Shown here: positions 30,858 to 37,211 of the stretch, one piece after another
How positions within the stretch are numbered: position 1 is the first letter of the stretch
How the letters are laid out: the number at the start of each line of letters is the position of its first letter
NCBI RefSeq assembly: GCF_028290645.1
Contig: NZ_JAQGJL010000372.1
Coordinates: 1-37,211 of the forward strand
Source: Devosia sp.
Lineage (GTDB): Bacteria; Pseudomonadota; Alphaproteobacteria; Rhizobiales; Devosiaceae
Direction of reading: 5' to 3'
Length of the DNA: 37,211 nt
Notes under the pieces: generated by a model
Told to the model about the DNA's origin: nothing
Databases searched by the model: none
The model's input: only the letters and a program-made list of their open reading frames with translations
Position numbers and translations under genes: made by a program

Positions 30858-31685
30858 TTGACTGATCTTTCCCTCGCCGAGCCGAGGACCGCACCGCTTT
30901 CGTCACGCACAGTCGTTTCGATGCGCAACGTCTCGAAGGTTTTTTCCAATGGTACGCTGGCGCTCAAGGACATGTCGCTCGATGTGGAGCGGGGCGAGTT
31001 CCTGAGCCTGCTGGGCCCATCCGGGTGCGGCAAATCGACCGCGCTCAGGATCATCGCCGGCCTCGGCGCCCCGAGTTCCGGGCAGATCCGCTGGCCGTCA
31101 TCCAAGATCAATTCCAAGGGCCTGCCCGAGGGCGATGTCGGCTTCGTGTTCCAGGAACCGACGCTGATGCCGTGGCAGACGGTGTTCGGCAATGTCTACC
31201 TGCCGCTCAGGCTGCAGGGCGTGGGCAAATCCGCCGCCCGGCCGCGGGTGATGGAGACGCTTGCCGCCGTCGGCCTTGCCGATTTTGCCGAGGCCTATCC
31301 GCGCGAACTCTCGGGCGGTATGAAGATGCGCGTTTCGATCGCCCGGGCGCTGGTCACCAAGCCCAAGCTGCTGCTGATGGATGAGCCGTTCGCGGCGCTC
31401 GACGAGATTACTCGGCAAAAGCTCAACGACGACGTGCTGCGGCTGTGGAAGCAGTCGGGCGTCACGGTGATCTTCGTCACCCATTCGGTGTTCGAGAGCG
31501 CCTACCTCTCCAACCGCATCGTGGTGATGAAGGCGCGGCCGGGACAGGTATTCGCCGACATGCCGCTCAAGACGAGCGGCGAGCGTAACGCCGAATACCG
31601 AACTTCCGAGGAGTACCGTGCGATCACCCACGATGTGTCACACGCGCTGCACGAGGCCATCCACGCCGGCGGGGGGACGCACTGA
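30858..31685 (+). CDS. ABC transporter ATPase (nitrate/sulfonate/pyrimidine type)
   Basis: A 275-residue ATPase with GPSGCGKSTALRIIAG (Walker A), the Q-loop FQEPTLMPW, LSGGMKMRVSIARAL (signature) and LLMDEPFAALDEITRQ (Walker B), the pattern of SsuB/TauB/ThiZ-type ATPases. The TTG at 30858 lacks a clear ribosome binding site; an ATG at 30921 (MRNVSKVF) is an alternative that removes 21 residues before the domain. Its stop overlaps the permease start (TGATG). It energises import of the solute bound by the upstream NMT1-type protein. Confidence 0.85.
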   Translation: MTDLSLAEPRTAPLSSRTVVSMRNVSKVFSNGTLALKDMSLDVERGEFLSLLGPSGCGKSTALRIIAGLGAPSSGQIRWPSSKINSKGLPEGDVGFVFQEPTLMPWQTVFGNVYLPLRLQGVGKSAARPRVMETLAAVGLADFAEAYPRELSGGMKMRVSIARALVTKPKLLLMDEPFAALDEITRQKLNDDVLRLWKQSGVTVIFVTHSVFESAYLSNRIVVMKARPGQVFADMPLKTSGERNAEYRTSEEYRAITHDVSHALHEAIHAGGGTH

Positions 31686-32557
31686 TGAGCGAGATCGTCC
31701 AGGCCGGACCGGGCAGTTCCGAGGAAGCCGGCACCGACAGCGCCGTCGCGATCCTGCGTCCGCGCACCTCGAATACCGAGAAGATCCTCCGCATCGTCGT
31801 GCCGGTCGCCATGCTGGTGCTGGCGGTGATCGCCTGGCACTTCATCGTGGTGCTGAACGGCATCCCGAAATACATCCTGCCGACGCCGGCGGACGTGGCC
31901 AATTCGCTGCTGAATGACTGGCCGACGCTACTCCCTGCCCTGCTGGTGACGCTGAAGATCACCTTTTCGGCGCTGATCCTGGCGCTGATCGGGGGCGTGG
32001 CGCTGGCCATCATCCTCGTCCAGAGCAAATGGATCGAACTGGCGCTGTTCCCGTTCGCGGTGATCCTGCAGGTGACGCCGATCATCGCGATCGCGCCGCT
32101 GCTGCTGATCTATTCACCCGACACGCAGACGGCGCTGCTGATCTGCTCGTTCCTCGTGGCGTTCTTCCCGATCCTCTCCAACATGGTGGCCGGGCTGAAG
32201 AGCGTCGATCATAACCTGTTGAATCTCTACGACCTTTATGGGGCGTCGCGGTGGCAGACGCTGATCTACCTGAAGATCCCGGCGGCGATGCCGTACTTCA
32301 TGGCCGGCCTCAGGATCGGCGGCGGACTGGCGCTGATCGCGGCGGTGGTGGCGGAGTTCGCGGCAGGTACCGCGGGCGAAGGTTCGGGATTGGCGTTCCG
32401 GCTGCTCGAGGCGCAGTACCGGCTCAACATTCCGCGGCTGTTCGCGGCGCTGATCCTCTTGACCGGGACGGGCATCGCGATCTTCGGACTCACCTCGTTC
32501 ATCGCCTGGCTGACGCTGCACCGCTGGCACGAAAGTGCACTGAAGCGGGAGAATTGA
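31685..32557 (+). CDS. ABC transporter permease (SsuC/ThiX type)
   Basis: A 290-residue inner-membrane protein. After a hydrophilic N-terminus of 35 residues there are about six membrane segments (first IVVPVAMLVLAVIAWHFIVV). LPTPADVANSL is typical of this permease class, and the coupling loop LYDLYGASRWQTLIYLKIPAAMPYFMAGLRI is intact. It pairs with the ATPase and binding protein upstream to make one complete importer, probably as a homodimer. It is followed by a REP element and then the deaminase gene. Confidence 0.87.
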   Translation: MSEIVQAGPGSSEEAGTDSAVAILRPRTSNTEKILRIVVPVAMLVLAVIAWHFIVVLNGIPKYILPTPADVANSLLNDWPTLLPALLVTLKITFSALILALIGGVALAIILVQSKWIELALFPFAVILQVTPIIAIAPLLLIYSPDTQTALLICSFLVAFFPILSNMVAGLKSVDHNLLNLYDLYGASRWQTLIYLKIPAAMPYFMAGLRIGGGLALIAAVVAEFAAGTAGEGSGLAFRLLEAQYRLNIPRLFAALILLTGTGIAIFGLTSFIAWLTLHRWHESALKREN

Positions 32558-32574
32558 GTTGGCGCTCACGGAGA

Positions 32575-32706
32575 CAGACGGCCCCCTCCCGGCCTCCCCC
32601 ATAAAGGAGGAGGTGCCGCATCGGGTTCGAGGCACGATCGCAGCCAGGAATCAGCTCCCCTTCACCTCCCCCTTTATGGGGGAGGCCGCCGGGAGGGGGC
32701 CGTCTG
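32575..32706. repeat. REP-type inverted repeat, third sequence type
   Basis: CAGACGGCCCCCTCCCGG and its exact complement CCGGGAGGGGGCCGTCTG are the outer arms, and CCTCCCCCATAAAGGAGGAGG with CACCTCCCCCTTTATGGGGGAGG the inner ones. It lies between the permease and deaminase genes inside the operon. Confidence 0.85.
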
Positions 32707-32725
32707 CCGACGGTGGACACCCCTG

Positions 32726-34042
32726 ATGCACGGCACCCCAGCGCTCGCGACCGGCAACGTCACGCTCCGCAATGCCCGCATCCCCAGCGCCGCGCTCGGC
32801 AAGGCCGGGAGCGGGGCGGTCGAGACGGTCGATGTGGAGATCAGGGATGGCCGGGTGGCGGCGATTCGGCCGACCGGGTTGGCGCCCGTCACGGGGGCGA
32901 GCCACGATCTCGATTCCGGGCTGATCCTGCCGGCCTTCGTCGATGTCCACACGCATCTCGACAAGGGGCATATCTGGCCGCGGAAAGAGAACCCGGACGG
33001 GACCTGGCTCGGGGCGCTGGTGGCCGCGGGGGCCGACCGCGAGAACAACTGGTCCCGGGCCGACCTCGAACGCCGGATGGATTTCGCGCTACGCTGCGCC
33101 TATGCGCACGGCACTGCCGCCATCCGCACGCATCTCGACAGCGCCCCGCCGCAGCACGAGATCAGCTGGGCGCTGTTCGAGGAGATGCGGGAGCGGTGGG
33201 CCGATCGCATCGAGCTGCAGGCGGTGTCGATCGTCGGGCCGGATACGCTCTTGAACCCGGCGGAACTCGATACCGTGGCGCGGCAGGTGAAGGCCTCGGG
33301 CGGCGCTCTCGGCGGATCGGTGGCCGAATACGGGCGCTCCAAGGAAGCCATGCTGCGGGTCGTCGAAAAGGCCGGCGAGCTTGGCCTCGACCTCGATCTT
33401 CATACGGACGAGACGGGCGACCCCAGCGCGCACGCCCTGCTCCACCTCGCCGAGGCGGTGCTCGAGACCGGCTACACCGGCAAGGTGATGGCGGGCCATT
33501 GCTGCGTGCTCACGGTGCAGGACGAGCGGACGGTGCGGGGAACCATCGACAAGGCGGTGGAGGCGGGGATCGCGATCGTCTCGCTACCGATGTGCAACAT
33601 CTACCTGCAGGACCGGGACAACGGGAACGGCGCGGTGCGCACCCCGATCCGGCGCGGGGCCACCTTGCTCAATGAATTCAAGGCGGCGGGCGCGGTGGTC
33701 GCCGTTGCGTCGGACAATACCCGCGATCCGTTCTACGCCTATGGCGATCTCGACGGGGTCGAGGTGCTGCGCGAGGGCGCGCGGATCCTCCACTTCGACC
33801 ACCCGCAGGACCTGGCGTGGGACTGGGTGCGGGCCGTCGGCTCGGCGCCTGCGGCGCATGCCGGGTTTGCCTACAGGGCGGTGATCGAGGTCGGCGCGCC
33901 GGCTGACCTGGTACTGTTTTCTGCCCGCAGCTGGACCGAGCTCAATGCCCGGCCGCAATACGACCGGATCGTGCTGCGTGCCGGCAAGGCGATCGACACC
34001 ACCCTGCCCGACTATCGCGAACTCGACGACCTGATGGAGTAA
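32726..34042 (+). CDS. Cytosine-deaminase-like amidohydrolase
   Basis: A 438-residue protein of the CodA branch of the amidohydrolase superfamily. Metal and catalytic segments appear in order: FVDVHTHLDKGHIWP (HxH, residues 72-86), IRTHLDSAPP, LDLHTDETGD (His plus catalytic Glu), VMAGHCC (His) and VASDNTRDPFYAYGD (Asp). CodA-like enzymes deaminate cytosine, isoguanine, creatinine and related rings. The exact substrate is not fixed by sequence. There is no strong ribosome binding site before the ATG, which follows the REP element. The downstream oxidase begins 3 bases after its stop, so the two are coupled. Confidence 0.82.
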   Translation: MHGTPALATGNVTLRNARIPSAALGKAGSGAVETVDVEIRDGRVAAIRPTGLAPVTGASHDLDSGLILPAFVDVHTHLDKGHIWPRKENPDGTWLGALVAAGADRENNWSRADLERRMDFALRCAYAHGTAAIRTHLDSAPPQHEISWALFEEMRERWADRIELQAVSIVGPDTLLNPAELDTVARQVKASGGALGGSVAEYGRSKEAMLRVVEKAGELGLDLDLHTDETGDPSAHALLHLAEAVLETGYTGKVMAGHCCVLTVQDERTVRGTIDKAVEAGIAIVSLPMCNIYLQDRDNGNGAVRTPIRRGATLLNEFKAAGAVVAVASDNTRDPFYAYGDLDGVEVLREGARILHFDHPQDLAWDWVRAVGSAPAAHAGFAYRAVIEVGAPADLVLFSARSWTELNARPQYDRIVLRAGKAIDTTLPDYRELDDLME

Positions 34043-34044
34043 TC

Positions 34045-35451
34045 ATGGACATTGCCGCCTTCCGCACCGCTCTCGGCGACATTCCGGTCGAAGACAACCC
34101 ACGCATCGTGCAGCAGAAGAGCCGCGACCATTACTGGTACTCGCCGCGCCTGAAGCAGCAGCTGGAAGGGGTTACCGCCGAGATCGTGGTGTCGCCGCGC
34201 TCGGTGGACGAGGTGGTGACGGTGCTGCGCGAGGCGTTCCGGCATGAGGTGCCGATCACGCCGCGGGGCGCCGGGACGGGCAATTACGGGCAGGCGATGC
34301 CGCTCTCGGGCGGGGCGATGCTCAACCTGATGAACCTCAACAGGGTGATCAAGATCGAGCAGGACCGGGTGCGGGCCGAGGCCGGGGTCATCCTCGAGCA
34401 GTTGGACGAGCAGACCATCCATGCGGTCAACGGTGAACTCCGCTTCCATCCCTCGACCTATCGCATGGCTTCGCTCGGCGGCTTCATTGCCGGCGGCTCG
34501 GGCGGGGTGGGGTCGATCCGCTGGGGCGGATTGCGCAATTTCGGCAATATCCTGGGGCTGAAGGTGGTGACCTGCGAGGCCGAGCCGCGGGTGCTGGACC
34601 TCACCGGGCCGGATATTCTCAAGGTGGCGCATGCCTACGGCACCAACGGCATCATCGTCGAGGCGGAGATGCCGCTGACGGCGCATTACGACTGGGTCGA
34701 CATGATGGTCGGCTTCGACAGCATCCAGGAGGCCTGCGCCTTTGCCGAGCAGGTGGCGCTGCAGGATGGGCTGCTGTGCAAGGAGATTTCGCCGGTCGCG
34801 GCGCCCATCGCGCATGATTATTTCAACCGCCACCGGCCCTATATCCGCAGCCGCGAGCAATCGGTGGTGCTGCTGATGGTGGCGCCCGCGGCGGTGCCGG
34901 CGCTGGTGGATTTCGTGGGATTTCACGAGGGCGACTTGCTGATGCGCACCGATACGATGGCGCCGGAGGAGAAGGCGAAGCTGCCGCCGATCTATGAGCT
35001 GGCGTGGAACCACACGACGCTGCGCGGGCTGAAGATCGACCCCACGATCACGTATCTGCAGACGCAGTATCCCGACCTGGCGCATGTCAGGAAGATCATC
35101 GACATCTTCGGGGAAGAGCTGCCGATGCATATCGAGATGACCCGGTTCGACGGGCGGGTGGTGTTCTCGGGGCTGCCTATCGTGCGCTACACGTCGGAAG
35201 AGCGGCTCGAGGAGATCATCCGGATCCATGAGGAGAATGGGTGCCTGGTGTTCAATCCGCACCGCTATACGCTCGAAGAGGGCGGGATGAAGCGGACGGA
35301 TCGGGCGCAGCTGGCCTTCAAGAAGGAGGCCGATCCCAAGGGCATCCTCAATCCGGGCAAGATGATCGCCTGGGACGATCCGGATTTCGATTTCGAGTCG
35401 GGGCGGACCTGGCTGTTCACGGGGCTCTACACGCTCGGCGGCGCGGCCTGA
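34045..35451 (+). CDS. FAD-linked oxidase (GlcD/VAO-type)
   Basis: A 468-residue flavoprotein. The FAD-binding PCMH domain is shown by VVSPRSVDEVVTVLREAF, ITPRGAGTGNYGQAMPLSGG (pyrophosphate loop), VRAEAGVILEQLDE and SLGGFIAGGSGGVGSIRWGG. The C-terminal FAD-oxidase C part ends with KKEADPKGILNPGKMIAW. Members oxidise hydroxy acids, sugars or other alcohols. GGAG lies 8 bases before the ATG. It is in an operon with a deaminase and an NAD(P)H oxidoreductase, so it probably oxidises an intermediate made from the imported heterocycle. The substrate is unknown. Confidence 0.85.
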   Translation: MDIAAFRTALGDIPVEDNPRIVQQKSRDHYWYSPRLKQQLEGVTAEIVVSPRSVDEVVTVLREAFRHEVPITPRGAGTGNYGQAMPLSGGAMLNLMNLNRVIKIEQDRVRAEAGVILEQLDEQTIHAVNGELRFHPSTYRMASLGGFIAGGSGGVGSIRWGGLRNFGNILGLKVVTCEAEPRVLDLTGPDILKVAHAYGTNGIIVEAEMPLTAHYDWVDMMVGFDSIQEACAFAEQVALQDGLLCKEISPVAAPIAHDYFNRHRPYIRSREQSVVLLMVAPAAVPALVDFVGFHEGDLLMRTDTMAPEEKAKLPPIYELAWNHTTLRGLKIDPTITYLQTQYPDLAHVRKIIDIFGEELPMHIEMTRFDGRVVFSGLPIVRYTSEERLEEIIRIHEENGCLVFNPHRYTLEEGGMKRTDRAQLAFKKEADPKGILNPGKMIAWDDPDFDFESGRTWLFTGLYTLGGAA

Positions 35452-36053
35452 TGCGGGTGCTGGTGGTCCACGCCCACCCGGTCGAGACCAGCTACAACCG
35501 CTCGCTCTTCAACGCCGCCTGCGAGGCCCTCAGGGCCAAGGGTGACGAGGTGGATGCGCTCAACCTATATGATGAGCAATTTCAAGCAGTTATGAGCAGC
35601 GAGGAGCGGCTTGGCTATCACGATGTGCCGGGCAACCTGACGCCGCTGACGAGGCCCTATGTCGACCGGCTGCGCGCCTGCGATAAGATCGTGTTCGTCC
35701 ACCCTGTGTGGAATTATGGGTACCCGGCGATCCTCAAGGGGTTTTTCGACCGCATCTTTTTGCCGGGAGTCTCGTTCGTGCTCGAGGGCGGCGACGGGCC
35801 GGACAAGGGCAGGCTGGTGCCGGCGATGAAGAACATCCGGAAGGTCGCGTACATCACCACATATGGCGGGGATCGCTTGCGCACCATGATCATGGGCGAC
35901 CCGCCGCGGCGGCTCGCGATGCGCTGGGCCTGGGTGACTTTCGGCACGCCGATGCCGCCGAAATACCTGGCGCTCTACGACATGAACAACCAGACCGAAG
36001 CGGGGCTGAAAGGGTTCATCGAGAAGGTGAAGCGGGAGATGGCGCGGTTCTGA
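35451..36053 (+). CDS. Flavodoxin-fold NAD(P)H oxidoreductase (MdaB/KefF-like)
   Basis: A 200-residue protein from the ATG at 35451, overlapping the oxidase stop (TGATG); the track extension to 35241 is in the wrong reading context. MRVLVVHAHPVETSYNRSLFNAA is the phosphate-binding loop of the flavodoxin_2 family, followed by FVHPVWNYGYPAILKGFFDRIF, which contacts FMN, and YITTYGG. Members are two-electron quinone or flavin reductases. Here it may recycle an electron acceptor for the FAD oxidase or reduce a pathway intermediate. It is the last gene of the operon. Confidence 0.85.
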   Translation: MRVLVVHAHPVETSYNRSLFNAACEALRAKGDEVDALNLYDEQFQAVMSSEERLGYHDVPGNLTPLTRPYVDRLRACDKIVFVHPVWNYGYPAILKGFFDRIFLPGVSFVLEGGDGPDKGRLVPAMKNIRKVAYITTYGGDRLRTMIMGDPPRRLAMRWAWVTFGTPMPPKYLALYDMNNQTEAGLKGFIEKVKREMARF

Positions 36054-36341
36054 TTGAACGAACTGGGGGTGGTTCGTTCAGTTTGGGTTTTGGTCTTCGG
36101 TTGGTGCATCGCTGGGTCCCCTGGCCACATTTGGTGAGGGCATTGTCGCTGATGCGGGGAACGCGGGGATAAGTGCTGTGAGGGCGCCGCGGGCCGGGGT
36201 TTTGGGATGGCTTGGTGGGGGCGGACGGGTTGGACGGGGCTCGGAGGGCGGAATAGGGCTGCAGTGCTGCCGCTTGTTTGCCCCGGAGATGAACGGGAGA
36301 TGAATGGGGGCTGAGGGGGAATTGGGGCCATTGAGAGGCTG
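36054..36341. other. Intergenic stretch without a recognisable gene
   Basis: This G-rich 290-base gap follows the last gene of the plus-strand operon. The overlapping minus-strand ORFs here have low-complexity Pro/Arg/Ser translations with no family signature. No tRNA, small RNA or clear terminator hairpin was recognised. Confidence 0.5.
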
Positions 36342-36392
36342 GTGGCTGTGGACCCCCACCCCTGTCCCCTCCCCGCAAGGGGGAGGGAGACG
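36342..36392. repeat. Single REP arm
   Basis: TGGCTGTGGACCCCCACCCC followed by TGTCCCCTCCCCGCAAGGGG and GGAGGGAGACG. The left half is the same as in the element at 13829, but no facing arm exists here. Confidence 0.85.
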
Positions 36393-36409
36393 CTCACCGA
36401 TGGTCTGGT

Positions 36410-36444
36410 GCGGGCGAAGCGTGTTCCGTACTCGCTTCGCCCGC
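36410..36444 (-). terminator. Strong hairpin after the cell-wall hydrolase gene
   Basis: GCGGGCGAAGCG and CGCTTCGCCCGC form a perfect 12-base stem with an 11-base loop, a few bases beyond the hydrolase stop codon. No T run follows on either strand, so it may act as an mRNA 3' stabiliser or a bidirectional barrier rather than a classical terminator. Confidence 0.5.
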
Positions 36445-36450
36445 TACCGC

Positions 36451-37211
36451 TTACCCAAAGTTCCAGCCCCGCTTGAACTGGTAGAAGATGTGCTGGCCGA
36501 TCTTGGCGTTCTTCTTCATGCGCGGAGCCCAGTGGGGGTAAACGTAGGTGGCGTGGTAGTGGGTCGCGTAGCCGACTTCGGCGAGGTATTCCTTGCCGGA
36601 GATGACGTCCTTGGCGATCGCCATGGCCTGTTTCCAGGACTTCTGGTCGGTGACCTTTTCCGGGTTGCCGTCGCAGGCGAAGGAGTTCTGGCAGGCGTTG
36701 CGCTTGTTCTGGTTCTGGAACACCACGCCGCAGATCGTGTCGGGGTAGAGCTTGTGGTAGACGCGGTTCATCACCACCTGGCCTACCGCGACCTGGCCGC
36801 GATAGCTCTCGCCGCGTGACTCGAAGTAGATGGCGGTGGCCATGCACCAGACTTCCTTGTCGGAAACCTTCTTGCCCTGCTTGTTGAGCACGGAGCCGTC
36901 GAACACGGTCGCGGGCAGGTCGGCGCGGGCGTAGGCCAGCTTGTCGGACATCGAGCGGGGCATCGGCACGTCGCTGCCAGCGCCGGCCATGCCGTCGATG
37001 GCGTCGAGCGCCGGGGTGGTGAGGGCGGGATCGACCGAGGCGACGGACACCGGCATGGGCGGGGGCGTCTTGCCGCTGGCGTCGGCCTTGGCAGTCTCGA
37101 GGGGCGCGGCCACCTGCAGGCCGTTGGCGATGCGCTGCGCAGCGATCTGCGCGCGGATCCCCGCGAAGCTGCCGGTGACGTCGGCGAGTTCCACCACGGG
37201 CCGGGCGCGAT
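36451..37211 (-). CDS. SleB-type cell-wall hydrolase, C-terminal part; gene runs off the right edge
   Basis: The frame stays open from the stop at 36451 to the window edge; the GTG at 37197 in the track is probably internal, since upstream codons (RARPV) are also open. The C-terminal hydrolase_2 (SleB) domain holds EVWCMATAIYFESRGESYRGQ, with the predicted catalytic Glu in YFESRGE, then AVGQVVMNRV, TICGVVFQN, CDGNP and ATHYHATYVYP. The preceding 110 residues are a variable, Ala/Pro-rich linker. In spore formers SleB cuts cortex peptidoglycan; in alphaproteobacteria relatives act on the cell wall in growth or division. The signal peptide would be outside the window. Confidence 0.85.
   Translation of the reverse strand, partial: RARPVVELADVTGSFAGIRAQIAAQRIANGLQVAAPLETAKADASGKTPPPMPVSVASVDPALTTPALDAIDGMAGAGSDVPMPRSMSDKLAYARADLPATVFDGSVLNKQGKKVSDKEVWCMATAIYFESRGESYRGQVAVGQVVMNRVYHKLYPDTICGVVFQNQNKRNACQNSFACDGNPEKVTDQKSWKQAMAIAKDVISGKEYLAEVGYATHYHATYVYPHWAPRMKKNAKIGQHIFYQFKRGWNFG

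Noticed and set aside
29633-31192. 519-aa minus-strand ORF
   Set aside because: Antisense of the NMT1-type gene and the ATPase gene, both supported by clear motifs.

Overview
The window is high-GC chromosomal DNA of an alphaproteobacterium. I infer Hyphomicrobiales, plausibly Devosia-like, from a TIGR03808-type Tat-exported beta-helix protein, a YejBEFA peptide transporter, the many 'CCCCTCCCCGCAAGGGGGAGGG' palindromes and the gene style. No rRNA, tRNA, phage, IS element or CRISPR was seen. Both ends cut genes: a HerA/YjgR-type ATPase on the left and a SleB-type cell-wall hydrolase on the right.

Layout. 1-2909: ATPase fragment, small zinc-ribbon protein, Tat-exported beta-helix protein, and a HicB-like/HicA toxin-antitoxin pair. 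2914-5991 (minus): M81 metallopeptidase, asparaginase, SH3 protein. 6165-7914 (minus): three tandem paralogous small secreted proteins of unknown function, each with the same upstream palindrome. 8108-9813 (plus): NAD-dependent epimerase/dehydrogenase and a sugar isomerase-like TIM barrel. 9899-15880 (plus): yejB-yejE-yejF-yejA, with a REP palindrome before yejA.

15877-28154 (minus) is the most interesting part. It holds a HAL/PAL-fold lyase lacking the MIO tripeptide, a YehZYXW (OsmF-type) betaine ABC importer, a hydantoinase-like amidohydrolase, a DUF559 nuclease-like gene in a REP mosaic, an M20 N-carbamoyl-amino-acid hydrolase, a DUF917 (S-methyl-thiohydantoin desulfurase-type) protein and a urocanase homologue with altered active-site blocks. 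Together these cover every step expected for uptake and breakdown of ergothioneine or S-methyl-ergothioneine: betaine import, loss of trimethylamine, hydration of the (methyl)thio-urocanate, loss of sulfur to give hydantoin-5-propionate, ring opening, and decarbamoylation to glutamate. By routine annotation the locus would read as histidine utilisation plus osmoprotection; I think that reading is wrong.

28343-29556 (minus) carries a creatininase-family amidohydrolase and a RidA protein. Divergent from them, 29783-36053 (plus) carries an NMT1/THI5-type ABC importer, a cytosine-deaminase-like amidohydrolase, an FAD-linked oxidase and a flavodoxin-fold NAD(P)H oxidoreductase, probably a second pathway for a nitrogen heterocycle of unknown identity. 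At least ten REP-type palindromes, of at least three sequence types, sit in the intergenic spaces from 13.8 kb rightwards; none was seen in the left 13.8 kb.
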